The translations under genes and the position numbers were made by a program. Under the pieces are notes generated by a model. It was not told where the DNA came from. It did not search any database and saw only the letters and a program-made list of their open reading frames with translations. Positions 20,532-30,056 of a stretch of 64,000 bases of DNA are shown here, one piece after another; within the stretch, counting starts at the first letter, position 1; each line of letters starts with the position of its first letter. The DNA is from RPQJ01 sp963731105 (GTDB lineage: Bacteria > Pseudomonadota > Gammaproteobacteria > Steroidobacterales > Steroidobacteraceae), in contig CAVSUM010000011.1 in NCBI GenBank assembly GCA_963731105.1, positions 384,475 to 448,474 of the forward strand. Reading direction: 5' to 3'.

Positions 20532-23114
20532 ATGCAGGAAAGATACGAACCGGCCGCGATCGAGGCCGAGGCCCAGCGCGACTGGGAGGCTCGCGGCACG
20601 TTCCGGGTCACCGAGGACCCGTCCCGTCCGAAGTATTACTGCCTGTGCATGTTCCCGTACCCGAGCGGGCGCCTGCACATGGGCCACGTGCGCAACTACA
20701 CCATCGGCGACGTGCTGGCGCGCTACATGCGCATGCAGGGCCACAACGTGCTGCAGCCGATGGGCTGGGACGCGTTCGGCCTGCCCGCCGAGAACGCCGC
20801 GATGGCGAACGGCGTGCCGCCGGGGAAATGGACCTACGACAACATCGCCTACATGAAGCGGCAGCTGAAGTCATTGGGCTTCGGCATCGACTGGAGTCGC
20901 GAGGTCGCCACCTGCACGCCGGAGTACTACCGCTGGAACCAGTGGCTGTTCCTGCGCATGCTCGAGAAGGGCATCGCCTACCGCAGGACCGGCGTCGTCA
21001 ACTGGGATCCCGTGGACCAGACCGTGCTCGCGAACGAGCAGGTGATCGACGGCCGCGGCTGGCGCACCGGCGCGCTGGTCGAGAAGCGCGAGATCCCGAT
21101 GTACTACCTGCGCATCACCGACTACGCGCAGGACCTGCTCGACGCGCTCGACCGGTTGCCCGGCTGGCCGGAGCGCGTCCGGCTCATGCAGGCCAACTGG
21201 ATCGGCCGCTCCGAGGGCGTCGAGATCGAGTTCGAGGTCGAAGGCGGCGGCACGCTCGGCATCTACACGACGAGGCCCGATACTCTCTGCGGCGTGACCT
21301 ACATGGCGGTCGCGGCCGAGCACCCGCTCGCGCAGCGCGCCGCCGAAGGCAATCCCGACCTGCAGGCCTTTCTCGCCGAGTGCCAGCGCACCGGTGTCAC
21401 CGAGGCGGCGCTCGAGACCATGGAGAAGCGCGGCATGCCGCTCGGCATCCACGCCATCCATCCCATCACCGGCGAGCGGGTGCCGATCTGGGTCGCGAAC
21501 TTCGTGCTCATGGGCTACGGCACCGGCGCCGTCATGTCCGTGCCCGCGCACGACCAGCGCGACTGGGAGTTCGCGCGCCGCTACGGGCTGCGCATCCACC
21601 CCGTGGTGCAGCCGCTCGACGGCAGCCTGCCCGACATCGAGGCGGGCGCGTTCACCGAGCACGGCCGCCTGATCAACTCGGGGCGCTTCGACGGCCTCGA
21701 GTTCGAGGAAGCCTTCGACGCCTATGCCAGGTTCTTCGAGGCGCAGGGCACCGGCAAGCGTCGCTTGAACTGGCGCCTGCGCGACTGGGGCATCTCCCGC
21801 CAGCGCTTCTGGGGCTGCCCGATCCCGCTGATCCACTGCGCGACCTGTGGCGTGCAGCCGGTGCCGGACGAGGAGCTGCCGGTGGTGCTGCCCGAGGACC
21901 TCGTGCCCGACGGCAGCGGCAACCCGCTCGCGAGGAGCGAAGCATTCCTGAAGTGCAGCTGCCCGAAGTGCGGCGGAGCGGCCCGTCGCGAGACGGACAC
22001 CATGGACACCTTCGTCGACTCGTCCTGGTATTACTTCCGCTTCGCCAGCGCCGGCAACGACCGGGCGATGGTCGATGATCGCGCTGCGTACTGGCTGCCC
22101 GTGGACCAGTACATCGGCGGGATCGAGCACGCGATCCTGCACCTGCTCTATTCGCGCTTCTGGACGCGCGTGATGCGCGACCTCGGCCTCACGACGCTCG
22201 ACGAGCCGTTCAGCAACCTGCTGACGCAGGGCATGGTCCTGAACGAGATCTTCTACCGCAAGCCGGCGTCCGGCCGCATCGTCTACTACAACCCCGCCGA
22301 CGTGGACGTGCAGGTGGACGAGAAGGGCGCGCGTATCGGCGCGGTGCTGCGCGCCGACGGCGAGCCCGTCGAGAGCGGCGGCATCGGCACGATGTCGAAG
22401 TCCAAGGGCAACGGCGTCGACCCCGACCAGCTGGTCGCGCGTTACGGCGCGGACACCGCCCGCCTGTTCATGATGTTCGCGGCGCCGCCCGAGCAGACGC
22501 TCGAGTGGTCCGACGAGGGCGTGGAAGGCGCGTTCCGCTTCATGAAGCGCCTGTGGAAGGCCGTGCACCAGCACGTGGGTCTCGGCGCCGCACCGGCCCT
22601 CGACGTGGCCGCGCTCGACGACGCGCAGCGCGGGCTGCGCCGGCAGGCGCACGAGACGCTGGTGAAAGTGACGACCGACATCGGCCGCCGCCGCACCTTC
22701 AACACCGCGATCGCGGCGGTCATGGAGCTGATGAACGCAGTGGCGCGTTGCGACGACCGCTCGCCGCAGGGCCGCGCCGTCGTGCAGGAGGCGCTCGAGA
22801 TCGCGGTGCTGGTGCTGTCGCCGGTCGTGCCCCACGCGTGCCACGCGCTGTGGCGCGAGCTCGGCCACGCCGGCGCAGTGGTCGACGAGCGCTGGCCGGA
22901 ACCCGATGCGCGCGCGCTCGAACGCGCCGCGGTCGAGGTCGTGGTGCAGGTCAACGGCAAGCTGCGCGGACGCGTCACCGTGCCGGTCGGCGCCGACGAG
23001 GCCACCGTGCGCGAGGCGGCGCTGGCCGATGCGAACGTGCAGCGCTTCATGGAAGGCAGACCGGTGCGCAAGTTCGTCTACGTGCCCGGCAAGCTCGCCA
23101 ACGTCGTGGTGTAG
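20532..23114 (+). CDS. leuS: Leucyl-tRNA synthetase
   Basis: An 860-residue class I synthetase. The HIGH motif is PYPSGRLHMGHVRNY near residue 45 and the KMSKS motif is GTMSKSKGNG near residue 620. The CP1 editing domain carries TTRPDTLCGVTYMAVAAEHP. A zinc-like ribbon CATCGV...CSCPKCGG is visible. ATG 20532 (MQERYEP) is chosen over an upstream ATG at 20481 because the family begins here. It is the first gene of the leuS-lptE-holA-nadD-rsfS-rlmH operon, with lptE starting 5 bases after the stop. Confidence 0.97.
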   Translation: MQERYEPAAIEAEAQRDWEARGTFRVTEDPSRPKYYCLCMFPYPSGRLHMGHVRNYTIGDVLARYMRMQGHNVLQPMGWDAFGLPAENAAMANGVPPGKWTYDNIAYMKRQLKSLGFGIDWSREVATCTPEYYRWNQWLFLRMLEKGIAYRRTGVVNWDPVDQTVLANEQVIDGRGWRTGALVEKREIPMYYLRITDYAQDLLDALDRLPGWPERVRLMQANWIGRSEGVEIEFEVEGGGTLGIYTTRPDTLCGVTYMAVAAEHPLAQRAAEGNPDLQAFLAECQRTGVTEAALETMEKRGMPLGIHAIHPITGERVPIWVANFVLMGYGTGAVMSVPAHDQRDWEFARRYGLRIHPVVQPLDGSLPDIEAGAFTEHGRLINSGRFDGLEFEEAFDAYARFFEAQGTGKRRLNWRLRDWGISRQRFWGCPIPLIHCATCGVQPVPDEELPVVLPEDLVPDGSGNPLARSEAFLKCSCPKCGGAARRETDTMDTFVDSSWYYFRFASAGNDRAMVDDRAAYWLPVDQYIGGIEHAILHLLYSRFWTRVMRDLGLTTLDEPFSNLLTQGMVLNEIFYRKPASGRIVYYNPADVDVQVDEKGARIGAVLRADGEPVESGGIGTMSKSKGNGVDPDQLVARYGADTARLFMMFAAPPEQTLEWSDEGVEGAFRFMKRLWKAVHQHVGLGAAPALDVAALDDAQRGLRRQAHETLVKVTTDIGRRRTFNTAIAAVMELMNAVARCDDRSPQGRAVVQEALEIAVLVLSPVVPHACHALWRELGHAGAVVDERWPEPDARALERAAVEVVVQVNGKLRGRVTVPVGADEATVREAALADANVQRFMEGRPVRKFVYVPGKLANVVV

Positions 23115-23119
23115 CGCAG

Positions 23120-23647
23120 ATGCCGCGTTTCGCCACGCTCTGCCTGCTGCTGGCCGTCGCGGTACTGGCGGCCGGATGCGGCTTCCGGCTGCAGGGAGCC
23201 TCGCAACTGCCCGCCGGTCTCGACAGCGTGCACGTCGCTACCCGTGACCGCCTCACGTCCTTTGCCGTCGAGCTCGGGCGCGGCCTCGAGCGCATCGGCG
23301 CGAGCCAGGCCGCAGTCGCCGGCGAGGCCGATGCGGTGGTGCGCGTGACCCGGGACCGCAGCGGACGCCGGGTGCTGTCCGTGTCGGCGCGCAACACGCC
23401 GCAGGAATACGCGATCTTCTACGAGGTGGAGTTTGCGATCGACCGCGGCGGCGTGCAGGTGGTGCCGCCGCAGAGGCTCGAGCTGACGCGCAACATCAGC
23501 TTCGACGAGAGCGAGCTGCTCGCGAAGGACCGCGAGGAAGAGATCCTGCGCGAGGCGATGGCCCGCGACCTCGCGGACCTCGTGCTGCGCCGCCTCGAGT
23601 CGCTGCCGCCCGTCCCGCCGCCCGCGCAAAGCGGTCCGTCGCGCTGA
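23120..23647 (+). CDS. lptE: LPS-assembly lipoprotein LptE
   Basis: A 175-residue outer-membrane lipoprotein that plugs LptD. The signal peptide MPRFATLCLLLAVAVLAAGC gives Cys20. It is followed by GFRLQGASQLPAGLDSVHV, the usual GFxLRG start, and the C-terminal YEVEFAIDRGG ... RNISFDESELLAKDREEE. The last residues (proline-rich) overlap the 3' end of the antisense pip gene. The position behind leuS is the standard one. Confidence 0.93.
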   Translation: MPRFATLCLLLAVAVLAAGCGFRLQGASQLPAGLDSVHVATRDRLTSFAVELGRGLERIGASQAAVAGEADAVVRVTRDRSGRRVLSVSARNTPQEYAIFYEVEFAIDRGGVQVVPPQRLELTRNISFDESELLAKDREEEILREAMARDLADLVLRRLESLPPVPPPAQSGPSR

Positions 23648-24575
23648 CCAGCTCGTGCGTGTTGCCGGGCTCGAGCGCCGAGTGGCCGGCGTCGGGCACC
23701 ACGCGGAAGTCGGCCTCGGGCCAGGCGCGGTGCAGGTCCCAGGCGGTCATCATCGGGCAGACCACGTCGTAGCGGCCCTGCACGATCACCGCAGGTATGT
23801 GGCGGATGCGTCGCACGCCGCGCAGCAACTGGTCCTCGCGCGCGAGGAAACCCTTGTTGACGAAGTAGTGGCACTCGATGCGCGCCACGGCCACCGCGAA
23901 GTCCTCCTCGCCCCAATGGCTGACGTTGTCGTCATTGGTGTGCAGGAAGCTCGTCGCCGCTTCCCAGACCGACCAGGCGCGGGCGGCGCGCACGCGCGTG
24001 GCGCGGTTGGGCGAGGTGAGGCGCCGGTAGAAAGCCGCCACGAGGTCGCCCCGCTCGCGAGCAGGGATCGCGGCGATGTACTCCTCCCACCGATCCGGGA
24101 AGATGGCGCTCGCGCCCTGCTGGTAGAACCAGTCGATCTCGGCCTTGCGCAGCATGAAGATGCCGCGCAGCACCAGCTCGCTGACCCGCTGCGGGTGCGC
24201 CTGCGCGTAGGCGAGCGCCAGCGTCGAGCCCCACGAGCCACCGAACACCAGCCAGCGCTCCAGGCCCAGGTGCCGGCGCAGCGCCTCCATGTCGGCCACG
24301 AGGTGCCAGGTGGTGTTGTCCACGAGGCTCGCGTGCGGCCGGCTGCGACCGCAGCCGCGCTGGTCGAACACCACGATGCGATAACGCTTCGGGTCGAAGA
24401 AGCCACGCGCCGACGGGCTCGCGCCCGCGCCCGGGCCGCCGTGCACGAACACGGCCGGCTTGCCTCGGGGATTGCCGCATTCCTCCCAGTAGATCTCGTG
24501 CAGTGGCGAGACGCGCAGGTATCCGCTGCGGTACGGCTCAATGGCGGGGTAGAGGGTGCGGCGGTTGGTGGGCAT
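23496..24575 (-). CDS. pip: Proline iminopeptidase
   Basis: An alpha/beta-hydrolase of family S33 releasing N-terminal proline. It starts RRTLYPAIEPYRSGYLRVSP. The oxyanion loop is FVHGGPGAGA, the nucleophile elbow GGSWGSTLALAYA, the Asp is in VQGRYDVVCPM and the His in DAGHSALEP. Family members end soon after LVSATDRFA; here the frame stays open about 40 more residues, antisense across the end of lptE. No SD sequence precedes ATG 24575, and a heptamer-repeat array begins 11 bases upstream. It splits the leuS-rlmH operon in opposite orientation, which suggests a later insertion. Confidence 0.93.
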   Translation of the reverse strand: MPTNRRTLYPAIEPYRSGYLRVSPLHEIYWEECGNPRGKPAVFVHGGPGAGASPSARGFFDPKRYRIVVFDQRGCGRSRPHASLVDNTTWHLVADMEALRRHLGLERWLVFGGSWGSTLALAYAQAHPQRVSELVLRGIFMLRKAEIDWFYQQGASAIFPDRWEEYIAAIPARERGDLVAAFYRRLTSPNRATRVRAARAWSVWEAATSFLHTNDDNVSHWGEEDFAVAVARIECHYFVNKGFLAREDQLLRGVRRIRHIPAVIVQGRYDVVCPMMTAWDLHRAWPEADFRVVPDAGHSALEPGNTHELVSATDRFARAAGRAAATRGGAARGPRGRGPSPRAGSLPRGPSRAARSRRS

Positions 24576-24585
24576 GGGGGAGTAG

Positions 24586-24684
24586 AGGGGATAGGGGATA
24601 GGGGATAGGGGATAGTAAGAGGTTCGGCGGCAGTTTGGGAAAGCCGCGATCCTCTCCGCCCGTATCCGCTATCCGCTGTCCCCC
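24586..24684. repeat. Heptamer/hairpin intergenic element B
   Basis: Four perfect tandem copies of AGGGGAT (24586-24613) are followed by AGTAAG, a core with short inverted repeats (AGAGG/CCTCT and GCGGC/GCCGC), and then two ATCCGCT plus one degraded copy (24664-24684). The right array is the near-complement of the left one. This copy lies between the divergent pip and holA genes, unlike copies A, C and D. Confidence 0.75.
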
Positions 24685-24790
24685 GTCCTCTTCCGGCCCG
24701 GCGACCGAGGCGGCATAATCGGCCGCACATGCCGAACCACGCACAGGCACCCCGTCGGCCACGGGTCAGCGCCACAGGTCGCCAGGCGCA

Positions 24791-25801
24791 GTGAGGACCT
24801 CCCCGGACGCCCTGCCGCCAGGCCTCGCCCGTGGCCTGCGCAGCGTGTACCTCGTGACCGGCAGCGAACCCCTCCTGATCGCTGAGGCCTGCGACGCCAT
24901 TCGCGCCGCGGCGCGCGCCCAGCAGTATGCCGACCGCGAGGTGCACTTCCTCGAGCGCGGCTTCGACTGGAACGCGCTGCTCGCGGACGCCGCCAACCTG
25001 TCGCTGTTCGCCACGCGCCGCCTGATCGAGCTGAGGATCGGCCCGACGCCCGATGCGGAGGCGCAGAAGTCGCTGGCGGGCCTCGCCGAGCGTCCTCCCG
25101 AGGACACCGTGCTGCTGGTGTCGGGCGAACTCGAGTACAAGACCCTGAAGACCGCCTGGGTGAAGGCCTTCGAGGAACACGGCGTGCTGGTCGTGACGCA
25201 GCCGGTGGAGCGTCCGGCGCTGCCGGCGTGGATCCGCGATCGACTCGGTCGCCGTGGCGTCAGGATCGAGCCGGCGGCCGCCGAGCTGCTCGCGGACCGG
25301 GTCGAGGGCAACCTGCTCGCCGCGCAACAGGAAGTGGAGCGCGTCGCGCTGCTGATGCCCGGGGCGACGCTCGACGCCGGGCAGGTTGCCGAGCTGGTCG
25401 CCGACAGCGCGCGCTACGACGTGTTCGAACTGTCGGCCGCCGCGTTCTCCGGCCAGCCGGAACGCGCGCTGCGCGTCCTCGCTGGCCTGCGTGGCGAGGG
25501 GCGCGAGCCGCCGCTGGTGCTGTGGGCGCTGCTCAACGACCTGCGCGGCTTGTCGCGCGTCGCGCAGCGCCTCGAGCGCGAGCGATCGCTCGACGCGATC
25601 TTCCGCTCCGAGCAGATCTGGTCGAACCGCCAGAAGCCGCTGCAGGCTGCGCTGCCGCGCTTGTCGCGAGGCGACATCGACGCGCTGCTGCTCGAAGCGG
25701 CGGCGGTCGATCGGATGGCGAAGGGCAGCCTGCGCGGCGATGCCTGGGTGGCGCTCGAATTGCTGGTCGCGAGGATCGCCGGCGTGCGGCTGGCCGCATG
25801 A
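24791..25801 (+). CDS. holA: DNA polymerase III subunit delta
   Basis: A 336-residue clamp-loader subunit. The N-terminal AAA-like domain begins RSVYLVTGSEPLLIAEACDAIR. The central region has VLLVSGELEYKTLKTAWVKAF and RVEGNLLAAQQEVERVALL, and the C-terminal collar has QIWSNRQKPLQAALPRLS. The start is GTG 24791. Its normal partner upstream, lptE, is separated by the inserted pip gene and element B, so it may need its own promoter. The stop overlaps nadD by ATGA. Confidence 0.93.
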   Translation: MRTSPDALPPGLARGLRSVYLVTGSEPLLIAEACDAIRAAARAQQYADREVHFLERGFDWNALLADAANLSLFATRRLIELRIGPTPDAEAQKSLAGLAERPPEDTVLLVSGELEYKTLKTAWVKAFEEHGVLVVTQPVERPALPAWIRDRLGRRGVRIEPAAAELLADRVEGNLLAAQQEVERVALLMPGATLDAGQVAELVADSARYDVFELSAAAFSGQPERALRVLAGLRGEGREPPLVLWALLNDLRGLSRVAQRLERERSLDAIFRSEQIWSNRQKPLQAALPRLSRGDIDALLLEAAAVDRMAKGSLRGDAWVALELLVARIAGVRLAA

Positions 25802-26445
25802 AGCCGATCGGGATTTTCGGCGGCACGTTCGACCCGATCCACTTCGGTCACCTGCGCACTGCGTTCGAGTTGCGGCAGGCCCTCGACCTCGCCGAGATGC
25901 GTTTCATCCCGGCCGGCCGGCCGCCGCACCGCGGCACGCCGTCCTGCGACCCGCTGCATCGGCTGGCGATGGTGCGGGCGGCGACCGCCGACCAGCCGGG
26001 CTTCGCGGTCGACGATCGCGAAGTGCGCCGTGACGGACCGTCCTACATGGTGCTCACGCTGCGTGAGCTGCGCGCAGAGGCCCCGGCTCGCCCGTTGTGC
26101 CTGGTCGTCGGCATGGACGCGTTCCTCGGCCTGCCGCAATGGTACGAGTGGCGCGAAGTGCTCGAGCTGGCGCACGTCGTCGTGGCGCATCGCCCCGGCT
26201 GGTCCGCGCCGGCGGACGGCCCGCTCGGCGAACTGCTGGCCACGCGCGGCACGCAGCGGGTCGCCGACCTGCACGACCATCTGGCCGGTCGCATCCACGT
26301 GCGGCCGGTCACGCAACTGGAGATTTCCTCGACCGAGCTGCGCGACCTGATCGTCGCCGGCCGCGACCCGCGCTACCTGCTGCCCGACGCGGTGCGCGCC
26401 ATCATCCGGGATACGGCCTGTTACCAATCCGACCCCACGAGGTGA
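25798..26445 (+). CDS. nadD: Nicotinate-mononucleotide adenylyltransferase
   Basis: A 215-residue enzyme of NAD biosynthesis. The nucleotidyltransferase motif is GIFGGTFDPIHFGHLRTA, and the second signature SSTELRDLI is close to the family ISSTxIR. The NaMN-binding block GMDAFLGLPQWYEWREVL is typical of NadD. ATG 25798 overlaps the holA stop, and rsfS follows after 2 bases. Confidence 0.95.
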   Translation: MKPIGIFGGTFDPIHFGHLRTAFELRQALDLAEMRFIPAGRPPHRGTPSCDPLHRLAMVRAATADQPGFAVDDREVRRDGPSYMVLTLRELRAEAPARPLCLVVGMDAFLGLPQWYEWREVLELAHVVVAHRPGWSAPADGPLGELLATRGTQRVADLHDHLAGRIHVRPVTQLEISSTELRDLIVAGRDPRYLLPDAVRAIIRDTACYQSDPTR

Positions 26446-26447
26446 GC

Positions 26448-26981
26448 ATGACAGCAAAGCGACCGGCCACTCGACGTGCTGCGAACACTGCCCGAGCCAA
26501 GACCACGATCAAGACCGCGGCCAGATCCAAGGCCAAGACCAAGACCACGGTCAAGGCCAAGGCCGTAGCCAAGTCCAGGACTGCGGCCAAGGCCGGGACT
26601 GCGGCCAAGGCCAGCAACGTCCCGGCGACCCGCAAGCACGCGGCGCCGAAGGGCAGGCCAACGCTGCGCGACGTCGTGCTCGGTGCGCTCGCGGAGCTGA
26701 AGGCGGTCGATGTGCGCGCTCTGGACGTGCGCGGCATCACCGACATCACCGACATCATGGTGGTCGCCAGCGGCACGTCGGACCGGCACGTGAAGTCGAT
26801 CGCCGACCGCGTGGTGCAGCGCTGCAAGGAGGCGGGCTACCGGCCGTACGGGCTCGAGGGCGAACGTGACGGCGAATGGGTATTGCTCGACCTGCAGGAC
26901 GTCGTGCTGCACGTCATGCTGCCGCGCGTGCGCGAGTTCTATGCGCTCGAGAAGCTCTGGGAGGGCGGCGCCGCGGCCTGA
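26448..26981 (+). CDS. rsfS: Ribosomal silencing factor RsfS with histone-H1-like N-terminal extension
   Basis: The C-terminal domain from about residue 67 (PTLRDVVLGALAELKAVDVR; GITDITDIMVVASGTSDRHV; EWVLLDLQDVVLHVMLPRVR) is the conserved RsfS/Iojap fold, which binds L14 and blocks subunit joining in starvation. It is preceded by about 65 residues rich in Lys, Ala and Thr with degenerate KAKT/TAAKA repeats. Usual RsfS length is 105-120 residues; this one has 177. The ATG at 26448 has a GAGGTGAG SD in front and is 2 bases from the nadD stop, so the extension should be translated. A role in rRNA binding is plausible but inferred. Confidence 0.93.
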   Translation: MTAKRPATRRAANTARAKTTIKTAARSKAKTKTTVKAKAVAKSRTAAKAGTAAKASNVPATRKHAAPKGRPTLRDVVLGALAELKAVDVRALDVRGITDITDIMVVASGTSDRHVKSIADRVVQRCKEAGYRPYGLEGERDGEWVLLDLQDVVLHVMLPRVREFYALEKLWEGGAAA

Positions 26982-27002
26982 GGTCGCGGACCCGCACGTC
27001 TC

Positions 27003-27470
27003 ATGCTGATGCGGCTCGTGGCCGCCGGCACGCGCATGCCGGGCTGGGTCGACGCCGCCGTGGCGGACTACGCCGGCCGCCTGCGTGGTGACTACCGGCT
27101 CGAGGTCGTGGAGATCGAACTCGGCAAGCGCGGCGCGGGCGACGTGCAGCGCGCAATCGAGGCCGAGGGCGAGCGCATGCTGGCAGCGGCCGGGCCGCGC
27201 GCCGCGCTGGTGGCGCTGCAGGTCGGCGGCAAGGCCCTGTCCACCGAGCAGCTGGCGCGCTGGCTCGAGGAGCGGGCCCGCCTCGGCGAGCCGCTCGCCT
27301 TCTGCATCGGCGGTCCCGACGGCCTGGCGCCGCAGGTCGATCGCAAGGCCTGCCTGCGCTGGTCCTTGTCGGCCCTGACCCTGCCGCACGGCCTCGCGCG
27401 CGTGGTTGCGGCTGAGGCGCTGTACCGCGCCGTCACAGTGGTCAAGGGCCTGCCCTACCATCGCCCGTAG
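27003..27470 (+). CDS. rlmH: 23S rRNA pseudouridine1915 N3-methyltransferase RlmH
   Basis: A 155-residue SPOUT methyltransferase that modifies position 1915 in helix 69. The SAM-binding knot is visible as FCIGGPDGLAPQVDRKACLR and LSALTLPHGLARVVAAEALY. The C-terminus is LPYHRP, where the family usually ends YHRE or YHRD. ATG 27003 or 27009 can serve as start. It is the last gene of the leuS operon. Confidence 0.95.
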   Translation: MLMRLVAAGTRMPGWVDAAVADYAGRLRGDYRLEVVEIELGKRGAGDVQRAIEAEGERMLAAAGPRAALVALQVGGKALSTEQLARWLEERARLGEPLAFCIGGPDGLAPQVDRKACLRWSLSALTLPHGLARVVAAEALYRAVTVVKGLPYHRP

Positions 27471-27548
27471 AATTGCGCGGTCGGCGATGGACAGCACGGC
27501 CCGGGCCGCGGTTGAATGCCGGATTGGGCACCCTGACTGGAGCCGACC

Positions 27549-27983
27549 ATGCATCCGTATCCGCATCTCTATGCCGTCGAGGCGTCTGCCCAGCCCGAGG
27601 GCGACGTGCCGGTCACCGCCGCCGGGCTGCCGGCGCTCGCCACGGCACCGCCGGCCGAGTTCGACGGCCCCGGCGACCGCTGGTCCCCCGAGACGTTGCT
27701 GGTCGCGGCCGTGGCAGACTGCTACCTGTTGAGCTTCCGCGGCGTGGCGCGGGCCAACAAGTTCGCCTGGAGCTCGCTCAAGTGCTCCGTGGAGGGCAAG
27801 CTCGATCGCATCGATGGCAAGACCCGCTTCACGCACATCGTGGTGCGCGCCACCTTGCGGGCGCCCGCGGGGACCGACGAGGCCAAGGCCGTGCAACTGA
27901 TGCAGCGCGCCGAGCACGTCTGCCTGATCAGCAACTCGCTGGTCGCCGCGCGCAGCGTCGAGACCGAGGTCATCCTCGAATGA
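27549..27983 (+). CDS. OsmC/Ohr-family protein
   Basis: A 144-residue OsmC-like protein. Two redox cysteines are in VADCYLLSFRGVAR and AEHVCLISNSL, the family positions for thiol-based reduction of organic hydroperoxides. The middle block WSSLKCSVEGKLDRIDGKTR fits the beta-sheet region. It sits 78 bases after rlmH and 7 before maf. Substrate class is inferred from the family only. Confidence 0.88.
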   Translation: MHPYPHLYAVEASAQPEGDVPVTAAGLPALATAPPAEFDGPGDRWSPETLLVAAVADCYLLSFRGVARANKFAWSSLKCSVEGKLDRIDGKTRFTHIVVRATLRAPAGTDEAKAVQLMQRAEHVCLISNSLVAARSVETEVILE

Positions 27984-27990
27984 GCGCTGC

Positions 27991-28586
27991 ATGACGCAGC
28001 GCTCGATCCTGCTCGCTTCTGCGTCGCCCCGTCGCAGCGAGCTGTTGCGCCAGGTGGGCATCGACCACGAGATCCGCCCGGTGGACGTCGACGAGTCGGT
28101 GCGTCCCGGCGAAGCACCGTCGGCGTACGTGTTGCGGCTCGCCGAGGCGAAGGCCGCGGCACTGTGGCAACGGCTCGCTGCGGAGGAACGCCGCCCGGTA
28201 CTGGCCGCCGACACCACGGTGGCGCTCGAGGGCGAGATCTTCGGCAAGCCGGCGGACCTCGCGGAGGCGCGCGTGATGCTTGGGCGGCTCTCCGGTCGCA
28301 CCCATGAAGTGCATACGGCGGTCGCCGTGCTGCACGATGGTGGCGCCGCCGCGCGGGTCAGCAGCAGCAGCGTCAGCCTGCGGGAGCTCACCCCGGCCGA
28401 GATCGACTGGTACTGGCGCACCGGCGAGCCCGCCGACAAGGCGGGTGGCTACGCCGTGCAGGGCCGCGCGGCGGCCTTCATCCGCCACATCGCCGGCAGT
28501 TACTCGGGGATCATGGGACTGCCGCTGTACGAGACCTGGGAACTGCTCGCGCCGCTGCTCGGTCTGACGGTCGAGGAGCCAGGCAC

Positions 28587-28590
<4 letters not shown>
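27991..28590 (+). CDS. maf: Maf-family nucleoside triphosphate pyrophosphatase
   Basis: A 199-residue Maf/YhdE protein that hydrolyses dTTP/UTP or modified nucleotides. The signature LLASASPRRSELLRQVGI opens the protein. Other motifs are VLAADTTVALEGEIFGKPAD and KAGGYAVQGRAAAFI with SYSGIMGLPLYET. It is upstream of rng, as in E. coli yhdE-rng, and its stop overlaps the rng TTG start. Confidence 0.94.

Positions 28591-30052
<1,462 letters not shown>

Positions 30053-30056
<4 letters not shown>

Noticed and set aside
24586..24684. CRISPR-like tandem repeats
   Set aside because: Units are 7 bp with no spacers, and the second array is the reverse complement of the first. No cas genes are in the window.
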